Assembly (NCBI RefSeq): GCF_027595985.1
Contig: NC_073307.1
Coordinates: 48,896,509-48,960,508, forward strand
Direction of reading: 5' to 3'
DNA length: 64,000 bases
Origin: Sorex araneus
Lineage: Eukaryota > Chordata > Mammalia > Eulipotyphla > Soricidae
A model generated the notes under the pieces. It made no database searches. It had not been told where the DNA came from and saw only the letters and a program-made list of their open reading frames with translations. Made by a program: the position numbers and the translations under genes. Of this stretch, positions 33,117 through 46,706 are shown piece after piece; the first letter of the stretch is position 1, and each line of letters opens with the position of its first letter.

Positions 33117-34353
33117 AAAATAAAATGAAAATAAAGAGATAAATAAATAAATAAAACCTAGGGTCACTTGTTTCTTTCTTTTTCCATGGAAACTCCTACT
33201 GAAATCTAGTGGATAATGCATTTTCATAAAAACACATTGTTTTAAGGAAAAGTGAGCTAGAACTTAGCCTAACTAATATTATTTGGAGTACTTAGAACTA
33301 CGCTCATAGTGAGAATATCCAATTTCTACCTTCTTTTATTCTGAAATTAGAGGTGCCTGTTTTATTCATTGAAATGTATGGAATCTCCCTTAGGATTTAA
33401 CATGAAGACACACTTGCCTAAGAAAGAGTGAGGTAGAGCATTGCCACCACATGGGGAAATGACTCTCCTGAATGGATTCTTCTAAGAAAGACTGAGCTAG
33501 AGCTTAGGTATGTTGCTTTTCTATGAGGCTATTGAATCTAAAAGGAGCTCCTTGGATAGCAATAACAACTTGTGGGATATGTTCTAACTTCCGATTTTCA
33601 TTTTTTTGTTGTTTTGGTATTTGGAGGGGGAGTTTTTTGTTTTCTTTTGTTTGTTTGTTTTTTAATTTTTTATTGAGTCACCATGTGGAAAGTTACAAAG
33701 TTTTTAGGTTTAAATCTCAGTTATACAATGCTCGAATACCCATCCCTTCACCAGTGCTCATATTCCACCACCAAGTGTGTTTTTTTTTTTTTACTATCCA
33801 AGAGAGGCCAGTGATCATTGCAGTCCACCAAAACTCCAATTGAAAACACTGGAAAAAACACTTTGCAAAGAACTTAGGATTCTCCGAGAAGGAGTAAGCT
33901 AGAGCTTAGGTACTTGACATTTTGATACAGCTCCTTAAACTGCAATGGGAGAATGTAGCTCTAAATTCTGCCTTTCTCCTAATAAAATTGGGGTCATTTG
34001 TTCCTATCATTTAAATCGTCCAACAGTCTCCTTCACTTCCGTGAGGAAACACACCCTTCTAAGAACCCACTTTTCTCTGAGTGGAGGAGTTAGAGCTTAG
34101 TTGGCATGGAGCATGAATGAGCAGCAACTTGAATTGAAACAGGAGGGAGAAATGCCAACTATAGCTTTACTTTCCTATGACATTAGATCACTTGAGTCTA
34201 CCATGAAATCCTTTGGAAATCCCACTAATACTAATAGAAAATTATTTCATGGTAAAACAGGCTTTAAAAAATTGTGGTTTTCTCTGAGAAGTGAGCTAAT
34301 TGAAGGGTTATGGCACACATACATATTCAACTAATTAATTAAGCTGCACCTTG
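33117..34353. repeat. Degenerate tandem-repeat field II with antisense L1 piece (unit 2)
   Basis: The counterpart of 5184-6420. The antisense L1 3' UTR fragment is at about 33660-33794. Confidence 0.55.
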
Positions 34354-35131
34354 AGGGAGATAATGACATTTGATAATGTTTTGAGGTTTCTTTAAGGTGA
34401 TACATGGTAGTATATAATCACCAATTTTATTTGGATGTTAATATTAAAACAAAATTATAGAGCAAGAGAAGAAAGATGAATAAAATCGGATTCTTTCCAG
34501 GTCTGTAATTTTTATAATTTGTGATAATTTTGTATAGTTAGAAACTTGTCTCAGGAAAATAAACATGCCAAGAAAATTATACAAATCAGAGATAATTAAA
34601 CTACCATGTAACCTTAGCTAGTTGTCCTCTTGTAGAGAATCTTCATGATAAGAGCACTGAAAGGCAAAGGTTTTTTTTAATATTCATATGTTCATAGAAG
34701 AAATTTCATGGGGATTTGTGGTAAGGAGTCATTCAAAAAACAATATGCTATGCACCAATTTTGAAAGGAAACAAATTTCAAATTAGTCAAATTTCTCCAA
34801 ATTTTAGTTTCAATTTTAAAATACTTAATTGAAAATAAAATCACCTTCAAAGTCAAGTATTTGGTAGACTTGAGCATGCAAATATCATCACATAAACACC
34901 AAAATTCATTTTATATACACTCCCACCCCCACACTGGGAATTAATGACTCCCTACAAATAAATGAAATTCTATTTATTTTATATGAAACTTCTCTAAACT
35001 AGAAAACAAAATCAGTAATACAAGAAGTATAGATACGGGTGCTAAAGAAGTATCCAGGGAGAAGCATACTGATGCATTTAAAATGCATAAAAATTGATGA
35101 ATGTTTTAGAGATGTGATTCAAAAGTAAAAC
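34354..35131. other. Intergenic AT-rich sequence (unit 2)
   Basis: The counterpart of 6421-7198; nothing recognised. Confidence 0.6.
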
Positions 35132-35141
35132 ACTAATTGTA

Positions 35142-35322
35142 GGGGCTGGAGCGATAGCACAGCAGGTAGAGCGTTTGCCTTGCATGCAGCCGACCCAGGT
35201 TCAATTCCCAGCATCCCATATGGTCCCCTGAGCACCGCCAGGAGAAATTTCTGAGTACAAAGCCAGGAGTAACCCCTGTGCATCATCAGGTGTGACCCAT
35301 AAAGCAAAAAAAAAAAAAAACA
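35142..35322 (+). mobile_element. SINE family A (unit 2)
   Basis: The counterpart of 7209-7390, with ACTAATTGTA duplications at 35132-35141 and 35323-35332 and a pure A tail. Confidence 0.95.
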
Positions 35323-35340
35323 ACTAATTGTATCTTCTAG

Positions 35341-35589
35341 TTTTGGGGGGCTGGAGCAATAGCACAGTGGTAGGGCGTCCGCCTTTCACGCGGCTGACCC
35401 GAGTTCGATTCCTCTGCCCCTCTCGGAGAGCCTGGCAAGCTACGGAGAGTATTACGCCCGCACAGCAGAGCCTGGCAAGCTACCCGTGGCGTATTGGATA
35501 TGCCAAAAACAGCAACAATAAGTCTCACAATGAGAGACGTTACTGGTGCCCGCTCAAACAAATCGATGATTAATGGGATGACAGTGACA
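35341..35589 (+). mobile_element. SINE family B (unit 2)
   Basis: The counterpart of 7409-7656. Its 11-bp duplication has one change on the right (GTATCTCCTAG at 35590-35600). Confidence 0.95.
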
Positions 35590-35600
35590 GTATCTCCTAG

Positions 35601-36042
35601 AGTATGTGACTTCACCATGCAATTCCTTTAAATTTTCAGTAATTCTGAACTTTCATCATGAAGCATTGATGATAGGACAAAATAGATTCTGGTAGTGTTG
35701 GTCAAGCACAGGCAGAAAGTGGTGCCTCAGAGAGACCAAACAGATACCAATAACTCAAACCAAACAGATGCCAAGACTCTGGAAGCAAAGGTTCAGACTA
35801 AGCCATGCTTGGAGGAGTCAAATGTTATGTTCTGAGGCTAGACTGCTTCCAAAAGGACAGTGTTATCAGAACCAGAGTCCACAGAATAAACTGCAAATGA
35901 GACATGTTGGAAATAGGGACCCTGCTAGACCACATTTTCATGCCCTTTAAAATGCATTCCTGGACTGGAGCTCAGAACTAAATGCAATCTTTAAAAAAAC
36001 TATTTCATGCCTCACCATTAACATAGGTCCCAAAGAACTTTG
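35601..36042. other. Intergenic sequence (unit 2)
   Basis: The counterpart of 7668-8105. Confidence 0.6.
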
Positions 36043-37075
36043 TGACTGAGACCTCTGGGTTCAACAGGACTGGCAATGCAGATCCACTGCCCATATTCAC
36101 CTGTCTCCGGAGGGAGACTCAGCAGTCACACCCGTAAGCCACCTCTGGCTGGCACCATATAATCTAGTCATGGGCCACCATCCAGATCGCATGTCCTTCT
36201 CTCCCAGAAGAGAACAAAACATGATGTGTGCATAATCATGCCACCGGACCCTGTGCCAGGCTGTTTCACTTGGGGCACCCCAGAGTGGGGCGTGTGAGAG
36301 CTCTGCCCACACCCAGGGTCCCAGCCCCAGCAGCCAAAAACTTCCAGAATTCAACCACCACCACACTCACAGCTGCCCTCCACATGCTCAGTCTGAGCCT
36401 CACACACGAGTGAACGTATTCCTGGATCTTCATAGGACATACTCTACCCATGCTCCAAGAGTACCACACCACATATGATGGCGTTCAAAGTAATAGGCAA
36501 CCAATCTTAAAGGGAAATATATACAGCGGGTAAGGCATTTGCCTTGCACACAGCCGACCCAGGATTGATTCCTCCATCCCTCTTGGAAAGCCCAGCAAGC
36601 TACCGATATTATCTTGCCCGCACAGTAGAGCCTGGCAAGATACCCATGGCACATTCGATAGGCCAAAAACATTAACAACAAGTCTCACAATGGAGATGTT
36701 ACTGATGCCCGCTCAAGCAAATCAACGAACAATGGGATGACAGTGCTAGACAGTGCTAATATACAAAAGCACACAATTCTCACCCGTTAATAACATGTTA
36801 ATGATCTCCTCTAGAAGGGCTTAATATCCCCTGAGTGGTATACAACAATTGTCACACTCTTTCCTCTAAGGACACTTTTTTGTAGCATCTTCGTTGGTTT
36901 TCATAACAAACAATACAAAACATATTATTTCGGTTCTGCATTGGGACAGGGATTGGGGTTCAGGGTGGAAACATCCAAAATATGGTGGTAGGGAGGTGTA
37001 ATGGTGGTGGGATTGGTAGTTGATATAAAATGTAATCCAATTTTGTAGACTACTTTATAAAATAAAAAAAAACTA
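36043..37075 (+). mobile_element. Interspersed element, probable L1 3' region, split by a SINE (unit 2)
   Basis: The counterpart of 8106-9135. The family B SINE inside is at about 36523-36759. Confidence 0.6.
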
Positions 37076-37508
37076 CTTATAAAATAAAATAAACTCAAGA
37101 ACTCAAAGGCCACCATGTTCAGGACCGCTGTCCACATGCTCAGGCAAACCAAATCCATGAGTAAACCTATTCCTGGACTAGGCAGCTGAACTCACGACCT
37201 AAAAGTGCAAATGGCTTGAAACAGTTGTAAATGATAGCTCGTTCAAATGCAATGGCTTATTTTAAAATATAGTTAAGTAGCTAAATCTGTAATTTTTATT
37301 GTGTTTATTTATTGATCACATTAATAACTTCCATTATATAAACAGAAAAGTAATTGATATCCTCCTTAAGGTTTTTTGATAAATTTTGACAAATTCTTTG
37401 ACAAATTAGAGAAGCAAACTAAATTCCTCCATATTATTGCCATTGGATTTTATAGTTAATGTTAACTTGATGAAAATGGATGTTGTTTTTTGGTTTCTTT
37501 ATTTGTTT
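37076..37508. other. Intergenic AT-rich sequence (unit 2)
   Basis: The counterpart of 9136-9567. Confidence 0.5.
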
Positions 37509-37853
37509 TCGGGGGCACACCAAGCCATTCTCAGGGGTCATTCCTGGCTCCACACTCAGAGAGCACTCCTGGCAGTCTCAGGAAACCTTACGGGGTAGAA
37601 GAGATCAAACATGGGTCAGGCGAGTGCAAGGCCAGCACCCTACCCACTGTAGTATTGCTCTGCAACAGCTAGATGAAAATTCACACACATCCTCCCTTTC
37701 CTATGGTTGTTGGGCTAAAACCTGTGGTGTTTATGATTACTCCTGGATTTCTGCTCAGGAATTGCTTTTGGTGGGTTCAGGGGACCTGTCGGTTGCCAGG
37801 GAAGTAACCCAAATGGGTCATGGGCAAGGTGAGTGCCCAGTAGCTGCACTTCC
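37509..37853 (-). mobile_element. Two old antisense family A SINEs (unit 2)
   Basis: Counterparts of 9568-9728 and 9770-9903, here at about 37509-37670 and 37711-37853. Confidence 0.75.
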
Positions 37854-37865
37854 TCTATGGCCCTC

Positions 37866-38717
37866 TTTTTAATTTTTGAAAAATATGCATTTAGTCACTG
37901 TGAAGTTACAAAGTTACTCATGATTGTGTTTCAGGCATACAATGTTTCCACACCAATTCTTTCATCAGTGTCTACTTTCCTTCAAAAATGCCCATCTCCA
38001 ATTCATTTGCCACCCATCTGTCTGCTTCTACTATAAGGGAAAAAAAATGTGTGTGTGTTGCATTGGGATTTACATTGCTCTTGCTGTAGAGTTTCATACA
38101 TTACAATTTACCACCTTATAGCACAATGTTCTCTGTTCCATCAAATATTTCCCTCCACCGATGACACAGCCTGTCCCCATCATGTCTCCCATCCCTCTCG
38201 AGAGGCATATTTCCTACTGAGTATGAGTTCTCACATTCTTTGTTTCCATGGTCTTTGGGGATTTGTTATTCCACTATTGTGCTTCTTTGTATCTCACATA
38301 TGAAAGAAAATGTTCTGTGTTGGTCTCTTTCACTCTGGCTAACTTCACTCAGCATGATATTCTCCAAGTCCGTCCATATAGCAGCAAATTGTATGATACT
38401 ATCTTTACCAATGGCCATGTAGTATTCTATTGGGCATAAATGTCATAGTTTCTTTATCCAGTCAACTATTCCTGGACACCTGAGTTATCTTTATATCTTG
38501 CCTGTTGTAAATAGTGCTTCAAGGAACATAGGGATACACATGTCTTCTATTATGTTTTGAGTCCCTGAAGTAGATTCCAAGATGTGAAGTTACTGGGACA
38601 AAAGTTAGTTCAGTTCCTAATTTTTTATTTCAGTATTTCCAAAATGTCTGGATGAGTTCATGTTCCGGCTGGTATTAAATGAGAGTCTCTTTCTCCCTAC
38701 ATCTACCCTACCACTGG
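37866..38717 (-). mobile_element. L1 ORF2 3' region and 3' UTR, antisense (unit 2)
   Basis: The counterpart of 9912-10774. Confidence 0.85.
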
Positions 38718-38832
38718 TTGTTCTTGTTCATTTCCATTAAGATAATAAATATTTCTAATAAGATAATTATGTATGAATATAAGCATCATTGCCATTTGTC
38801 ATTTCATTGTCATTTTAATTGTTCCTGGTTTG

Positions 38833-39023
38833 TTATTGTAATTTTTAGTATTTTAATATTTTTATTGAGACGTCAGGATTTACAGTACTGTTACTGCATT
38901 TTTTTGTGCATACATCTTTCCAACATCACATTTATCCCTCCACCAGTGTCCAAAGGGTCATACCTAGCCAAGGCATACCCTGTCTCTTATGAGTTCAGTT
39001 CTATAGATGAAGACTTTTGGCCA
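38833..39023 (-). mobile_element. L1 3' UTR fragment, antisense (unit 2)
   Basis: The counterpart of 10890-11080. Confidence 0.75.
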
Positions 39024-39207
39024 TTCATTGTCCCTTTATTATATTTATTTATATTCTACATATGAAAAAATCTTTTTAAAATTTGTTTTACAAGAGGTGA
39101 CACTGACACACATAACAATCTGACAAAATTGTAAATCAATGATAAGTTGACTTTTTTCCAAAAGTGTATAAAACTCTTTTCACAGGCATGTAAATCTAAA
39201 AAGGTTA

Positions 39208-39447
39208 GCTCTGTAGCACTGCCATCCTTCAATCTGCTCGAGCGGGCACCAGTAACATCTCCACTGTGAGACTTGTTGTTACTGTTTTAGCGTATCAAAT
39301 ACTCCACAGGTAGCTTGGCTCAGCTCTGCCGTGTGGGCAGGATACTCTCAGTAGCTTGCTGGGCTCTTCAAGAGGGACGGAGGAATCAAACCCGGGTCAT
39401 CTGCGTGCAAGGCAAACACCCTACCCACTGTGCTATCGCTCCAGTCC
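39208..39447 (-). mobile_element. SINE family B, antisense (unit 2)
   Basis: The counterpart of 11265-11512 with a small deletion in the tail end (the CCATTGTTCA block is shortened). The AAAAAGGTTA duplications are kept. Confidence 0.93.
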
Positions 39448-39464
39448 AAAAAGGTTAATGACTG

Positions 39465-40110
39465 TTAAAGAAACTTTGGTACATAGTTAAAGAAACTTTG
39501 GTATATCTACACAATGGAATACTATGCAGCTGTTAGAAAACATGAAGTCATGAAATTTGCATATAAGTGGATCAACATGGAAACTATCATGTTGAGTGAA
39601 ATGAGTCAGAAAGAAAGAGACAAACACAGAAAGATTGCACTCATATGTGGAATATAAAGTAGCAGAGAGGTACGTGCTAGCAGTGATGCAACTTCTGGCA
39701 GAAAACCCTCTGGACTTTGTCACTAAAATACTAAAACATAGAAATTCAGAACATCGAGGCCACTATTGTGGCCACACGACCTCATAATTCTTCATTCTCA
39801 GCAATGGAAAACATATTATCAAATGCTTCCTTTCCAACAGGTCCGACATGGGGGGGGGGGGGAACTCCAAACAATAATAGTGAATTTTTTTTTGTTTGTA
39901 TGTAATCAAACTAAAGAGAAAGTAAAGTGAAACTTATCAGCTACACAGGCGGGGTGGGAGGCTGGGGCGTGGGGGGGGGTGGGGAGTTTACTGTGGTTCT
40001 TGGTGGTGGAATATGTGCACAGGTGAAGGGATTGGTGTTCGAGCATTATGTAACTGAGACTTAAGCCTGAAAGCTTTGTAACTTCCCACATGGTGATTCA
40101 ATTAAAAAAA
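39465..40110 (+). mobile_element. L1 3' end, sense (unit 2)
   Basis: The counterpart of 11530-12174. The G run near 39850 differs in length. Confidence 0.88.
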
Positions 40111-40214
40111 AGTTAGTAGTATTAATAATTTTGTCCTGATAAATATTAATTTTTAAATGAGATATATTATACAAATAATTAAATAAGAGTGAGAATAATT
40201 AATAAAATATTAAG

Positions 40215-40477
40215 GAGGAGCCAGAGAGTAGGGTACTTACCTTGCACATGAGTAACCAGAGTTCAATGCCCAGCATCCCATATGTTTCCCCTGGGACTGT
40301 TAGGAGTATCTTTTGAGTGGAGAGCCAGTTGAGTAGATAGGACACTTCTTTGCACATGGAAAACCCAAGTTGTATCCTGAATCTAATATACGCTCTCCCA
40401 GCTTACCAATAGGGATCGCTGAGCAGAGCCAGGAGGAATCAGGGCTGAGCTAGCAGGGTTAGGTCCAAAAATAAAGG
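40215..40477 (+). mobile_element. Two degraded family A SINEs in tandem (unit 2)
   Basis: The counterpart of 12278-12540. Confidence 0.65.
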
Positions 40478-40553
40478 TGAAAGTACCTGGAGTGTTTGTT
40501 CTCTTCCCTTTCAGTTTTGTTGGAATGTTCAGAAGGAATGTAATATATACTGA

Positions 40554-40554
40554 A

Positions 40555-40586
<32 letters not shown>

Positions 40587-40599
40587 CACGCGTGTGCAC
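40554..40599. repeat. TG/CG microsatellite (unit 2)
   Basis: The counterpart of 12618-12658, with more TG and fewer CG repeats. Confidence 0.95.
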
Positions 40600-40708
40600 A
40601 AGATCTTGAATTTGCTGGGCATTTTAGTAATGTTAATTCTTAATTCCATGAACATAAAATAAATATCCATTCTTTTGTATCTTTTATTTCATTAAGTATT
40701 TTAATAGT

Positions 40709-41132
40709 TCACACATGGCAGTGCTCAGGGCTTACTCATCCCTCAGTGCTCAGGGATTACTCCTGGAAGTCCCGGGGGAACCATATGGAGGGTTTGAGAT
40801 CAAACCCAAGTTGGCTTCATGCAAGCAAATGACCTATCTGCTGTTTCTTCTATTTCCTTGTGTTGTTATCATTAATTCCTGGGTACTTGTCTCTTTAATG
40901 AATGTGGTGGGGAATGTGATCATTTTCTTTCTATCTCTTTATGATTTTTGATCACCCTTTGAGCAAATTATGATAATAAGCAAAATACAATAAGTTATTG
41001 AGGGCCTGCTATGGTGCGTGCTTAAGGGGTGGTTGGGAAAATTGGAGATAATGATGGTGGGAAGGTGAGATGGTGGTGGGATTGTGTTGGAATATTGAAT
41101 GTCTGTAAGAAATCACCATGAATTAAAACAAT
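40709..41132. mobile_element. Antisense SINE A remnant and sense L1 tail (unit 2)
   Basis: Counterparts of 12772-12902 (here about 40709-40840, antisense) and 13060-13200 (here about 40997-41132, sense), with unique sequence between them. Confidence 0.7.
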
Positions 41133-42695
41133 TTTTTTAATTTTAAAAAGGAAAAGAAATTAAGTTCTGATTGAACCTCTATTTTTTATCAAAACCAGAA
41201 ATTTCTGGCTGTTATAAGTGGTCAGTATTATGTATGTATCTCAAATAACTATCATTTTCTCCATTGACAATTGAAAAAAACAAATTACCAATCTTTGTGT
41301 ACATAATGCAGTCTTGTGATATATGATTTTGTGTTTAGTATTCACTGTATATGAATTAACTGTCCATATTCACTATCTATGTCATAGTTATGCACCTTTT
41401 AGGGAAAATTAACTATTCATAAGCAGCTTCTCATCTCTCTGCTTGGCATAAGTTTCCTCATCTTCTTCTGAAGACTTGTGCTACTCAGACTTGCTTTATG
41501 ACATATACGTTCTTTCTTGCCAATAAATTCCTTCTTTTCTATAAGCCACTTCCTGTGAATTGTTGGAACACAACAAGACAACTTGAAACATATGTTCCAC
41601 CTTCTGCTAATTCACCTTAAGAATAATTACATGCAAAATTATGTTTTACATAAGCTTTGCATTCATCATACTGTATAATTTACAAGACATAATACACATT
41701 AAAGTTAAATTAAATATGATTTATTTGTTTGTATAAACCTCATTACCGTTGATAAAACTACTTATTTCAAATGGAGGGGACCTAAAGCAGAAGGAAGATT
41801 GGGTATAGTGGCTACCATGAACTGTAGTGAAAAGGGGACAGTAGGGAAGAGATTGTTGTCACTCAGAGACCACTAATAGTCATGAAATAACATATCTCCA
41901 CGAAACCACAATAGCTAGGTGAATGGGACACTTTACTCTGGGAGCTGCAGGTACAACATTCTTTTGGTGTGATACAGAAGCCTGGACCCCACCAAAACAG
42001 CTGAGACCGTCTTTCTCACATCTGAGCCCAAGACTCTTCTTTGTTTTTTGTTGTTTATGCCATTGTAACTAATAAAAATCATCACCATTAATATGACCAA
42101 AAATTAATTTTTATAATCATCAATTATTGTCCCCTGTGGCCAAAATACTCAGAAGATTATGAAAAATGAGATTAAAGGGGTTAGAACAAGCCAACTGAAG
42201 CATGAAATATTTTAGGCACAGGAGGTGCCAACCCTCAAAAATGAGTCTGAATGACAGATGTTTCTCCCTGCAATAATATGGAATGACAATGCCATGGCAA
42301 ATGAAATTAATTACAATAGCTACAAATACATGTTAAAAGGTTCAGAAGAATTTGATTACAAGTTATGTGAGTGTAGAATACATCTATGTTGTTACCAAAT
42401 TTAACTCAAGTTTCTTTTCCTTACTATACACTTCATATATGTTTTTCACTTTTCATATCATTTATTAGTCATTTTAAAGATTAACAAATTCTGGCACATT
42501 TCCTTATACAACAACTTTAAGAAATTGCTAACATCACAACCATCTCAACAGAAAAATCTATTATAATTATCTAATAATTCAAGGTTAGAAATATAAGTTT
42601 TTGTAAAATTCCCCTTAAATGAGTATCATAATTACCTTGTTCATTTTAAAAATATGTTTATTATAGTTTAGGTAATAGGGTTCTGGTACTGATGT
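41133..42695. other. Intergenic AT-rich sequence (unit 2)
   Basis: The counterpart of 13201-14744. Divergence here looks higher than at the left end of the unit. Confidence 0.5.
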
Positions 42696-43180
42696 GACAA
42701 AAACAGTAACAAGAAGTCTCACAATTGGAGACGTTACTGGTGCCCGCCCGAGCAAATTAATGAATAACGAGATGCCAGTGCAGTGCAGTTTAAAAGTTTT
42801 ATTAAAACATCACAGTTTACATCAATTCATAGTTTAATAGTAGACATAGAATATAACAGCATCAATCCCGCCACCAGGGCCAAACTCCCTCCAACAATGT
42901 TTTCAGTTCCCTCCCATAATTTCCCTGCAGCCCTAGCTCCAGCCAGCCCTCTTCACAGGTATCTTTCTAAATTCTGTTGGAAAGTTTAGGTATATGAAAT
43001 TGATTGATTCATTTGGTTTTGGGGATCACATCCAATGTGATCAGGGGGAGTTGCCTGATTGTGCATGCAGGAATCACTCCTGGTGGACTCAGGAGACCAT
43101 ATGGGATGCGGGGATGGCACCAGGATCGGCCACATGCGAGGCAAGTGCCCTGCAAGCTCTACTAGTTCTCTTGGCCCCGA
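42696..43180. mobile_element. SINE B fragment, antisense L1 tail, antisense SINE A (unit 2)
   Basis: Counterparts of 14748-14835 (42696-42783), 14840-15035 (42788-42983) and 15064-15232 (43012-43180). Confidence 0.78.
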
Positions 43181-43307
43181 GAGCTTGACAGATTTCGAAT
43201 GTTATACACGTATCTGAATTGTTGTGTGTAAATATATTGCCTAGCCTAATTATTTTAATTCTAATTTCTTTTGTCACGTGCAACATTTCTTACTTCACGT
43301 TTCATTT

Positions 43308-43732
43308 GCTGATTTTTATTTTTTCTCATCTTTGCCAGTGGAATCAAGTAACTGGAAACATCATTGATTCCTGAATCCAAGTAGTTCTGCTTATGTTTCA
43401 ACAATGTACTTTATAGTTTCTGATATAATCTCTAGGTTTCAGATCCACTTAGATCCAATTATTTGCATGATGTGAGATAGAAATCAAATTTTACTGCTTT
43501 ACAGGGCTTTATCCAATTTTCCAACAACAATTCTTTAAGAGACTTCTTGATCCACTCATGCATCCAACTCCTCCGTCATAGAATAACCATCTCTATTTCT
43601 GAGGACTGATCACTGGGATTTCAGTTCTGTTCCATTCATCTGTCAGACTATCTTAATTCACAAGGAAATTTTTGTATAATTCTTAGGTGAGTGAGTTTTC
43701 ATTGAGTTTTTAAATGATCCTGGTAATTTTCT

Positions 43733-43771
<39 letters not shown>

Positions 43772-44020
43772 GTCTGTGTGCTTTTTTCCTGGAGCGTTCG
43801 GCCACAAATGCGACCTCTTTATTTTTATTATATTTTCCCCCGCACAGCAGAGCCTGGCAAGCTACCCATGACATATTTGATATGCCAAAAACAGTAAAAA
43901 CACCGTGCTCTTCGTGTTCCTGGAGCGAGCAGACGCCATTGCTATACTAGCAAGCAACAGAGACATATGAAGACATTACTGGAGACTGCTCAAACAAATT
44001 AATGAACAATGGGATGACAG
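43308..44020. mobile_element. Old antisense L1, TA tract and rearranged SINE B (unit 2)
   Basis: Counterparts of 15360-15780 (43308-43728), the TA microsatellite (43733-43772) and 15838-16074 (43784-44020). Confidence 0.65.
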
Positions 44021-44283
44021 TGAAAACAGTAACAGTGATATTTGTGTATAGCCATTTTCTTGGCATATAGATTTAAAATAGTGGCTTAAAACACTAATGC
44101 AACGTAAGGAACATAAACTATAATTGAACAAATAAAAGTCAATCACTAACCTATTAAATAGCAATTAGGAGAAATATTTAAAATAGACACCCTCAGTTTT
44201 TATCTAAACCATGGTATTACTGTATGAGGCCTACGAAATTTAGTCTTGATTTGTGAAATATATTCAACACACTATCCATTTGT

Positions 44284-44446
44284 TCATAACATTATTCTGG
44301 TTTTTTTGTTGTTTTTTTGTGCCATACCAGGTGTTTCTTAGGGCTTATTTCTGGCTCTGCACTCAAAAATCATGCCGAGTGGGGCTCATATGCAGTGCTG
44401 GGGTCAGCCACATTCAAGGCAAACATCCTACCTGCTGGACTGTCTT
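44284..44446 (-). mobile_element. SINE family A, antisense, old (unit 2)
   Basis: The counterpart of 16338-16500. Confidence 0.75.
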
Positions 44447-45227
44447 TAGTGTCATAAAATTATTGCTTAAGATAAAGGCATACAAAAATATCAAATGAAT
44501 TCATATAAGTACTAATATATTACATAAATATGAACTCATTGTTGATGTTGATTTTCACCTCTGTTTGGGTAGTTAATATTTGTAATCGAACAATCACAGA
44601 TTTTAAAACTACAGAAGAATAGAGCTATCTCCTAGCTTCTTAACCTCTCAGTTCCTTTACCTCCTCTTTGTAGTCTCAGAAGGCAGCTCTGAAGAGAAAA
44701 TCATCAACCAATACCCAAGTGAGTATTACAAAATAAGGAATGATGTCATGCTACCATTTCTCATTATACTGTTAAATGATCACAGTCTACTTATCTGTCT
44801 GAGGAGAGCTGCGGATCATGAGAAGCTGGGTTCATCCAGAATAGTGAAGAGATCTACAAAAGCCAAACGGTAGTTTTTGTAAGTATTCTGCCTGTGACAT
44901 ATTACATTAAACATTTTACATTTTTCTATCATTTATTGTTTTAAACTTTTCAAAAATATAATTTATTAAGAGAAAAATATTAAGAAAGAAGTTTTGGTTT
45001 GCGAAACATTTATGACATTATATATGCTTTAGGTATATGGCATATCTCAACACCTGTACATATTCCTTTGTGATATTCACAGCATGCAAATCACCCCTTT
45101 GCATGATGTGCTTACTCCCCGTCTCAACCCCTTTTCTTGGAATGCTTTACCTTCTCACAGTATAAGCATTTTATGGGTTATATTTGTTTGCTCATTTGTT
45201 TAGTTTCTATTATTTTATTTTAATGAT
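44447..45227. other. Intergenic AT-rich sequence (unit 2)
   Basis: The counterpart of 16501-17279. Confidence 0.5.
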
Positions 45228-45646
45228 TTTTTAAATTTTTTCTATTTATCCACCATGAGATACAAAGTTGTTCCTGACTGGGTTTCCATCCTATAATGGT
45301 CTCACTGTCCCTTTACCAGTGTATATTTTCCACCACCCAAGTCCCGTTTCCCTCCTTCAGTCTCCCACCCACAACCTGCCTTCTGCCTTTGTAGCATGCA
45401 CTTCTCTCTCTCTCTTTTTCTCTCTCTCTGTCTGTCTCTGTGTGTGTGTGTCTGTCTGTCTGTCTCTATCTCTCTCTCAGCATTATGGTTTCCAGTGCAG
45501 CCTCTGAGGTTGTATGCATACCCCTCTACCTGCTTTCAGAATTCAATTCTTATCCAGAGGGGTCATGTCATAGTAGTCCCTTCTCTCCCCTAACTGTCCT
45601 CGACCCATCACTTGAGACGAGAAAGCTTCAAACCATGGACCAGTGG
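45228..45646 (-). mobile_element. L1 3' UTR, antisense, with TC/TG microsatellite (unit 2)
   Basis: The counterpart of 17280-17690. The microsatellite (45402-45478) has different TC and TG repeat numbers. Confidence 0.75.
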
Positions 45647-46543
45647 ACCAGATATTATTTTATCTATTTCAGTACTAAAAATAATGCTTTCTGATATTGG
45701 AAAAAATGATTATACTATATTAAATTTTTGTTGAAGTAGTCTTCATGTACAAATTTTATATATATACATATATTAGAATTAAAATTCTAAGCTTCTTCAA
45801 AATATTTTAGTTTAAGGGTTCCTGCAAATGACATACCAATTATCACTCTACAACTATCTGCTTGGTTCCCTTCCTTTGTTTGCCTCATCCTGTACTTCTC
45901 TAGTAACATTAGTTCTTTATATGTTTTCTTGAGAATAATTTTTTGATAGAATGGGAGCTTAAGTTTTCCAGATGAAGTGGTCGATGGGTGGCAAGTACAC
46001 AAATTATAAGGTATTTAATTGCAGTCTAAAATTTCCCACTATACTCATCAGAATCCTGTGTTCTCAGGGACTAAGTTACAGGCTTAGGTACCATATCTAT
46101 GCTGTTACATCTCATACTGCTTCCTGATTTTGTTCTTCTTGTTTGTGTGTTTTAATTTGGCCCCTTATTCCTCTTTTATCTGACACTAGTGGTAGAATAT
46201 AAAAATAAAGGGCATTTTTGTGTAATGAAATGTGTCCTATATTTATCTAAAATTTATATTGAAGTTTCAATTTTCTGTTCTCTGTGCTTTAGTACTTCAG
46301 ATTTAGAGTTTAAGTAACTTGAATGATATCTAACATACTTTGGAATTATTAGTAAAATGAAGTATTAAGGTGTTGAAACTTTTCCTTGAAATGTTCCTGC
46401 ATGTTCACTACTTCAAAATATAATTTTTATAAAATAAAATATATCTTGGTAAAAAATAATATTTAATATTAAATTTAAATGATGCAAATTTTTAATCTCT
46501 ATAAGATAAAATGGTGGCACTATACTGATTACATTAAATGCCA
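45647..46543. other. Intergenic AT-rich sequence (unit 2)
   Basis: The counterpart of 17691-18597; nothing recognised. Confidence 0.6.
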
Positions 46544-46706
46544 TAAGGGAGCCAGAGAGCCAGCACTAAGCACTGAGTGATGGTCTGTCTGCTGGAAATT
46601 TGAATTCAGTCTCCATCATGACATGGTGCCCTGAGCAGTGGAAACAGAGCTAGGAGTAGATTGAGAGCATCACCAGATTTAGGGAGTGACAAAAATATTA
46701 AGTAAA
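46544..46706 (+). mobile_element. SINE family A remnant (unit 2)
   Basis: The counterpart of 18598-18760. Confidence 0.55.
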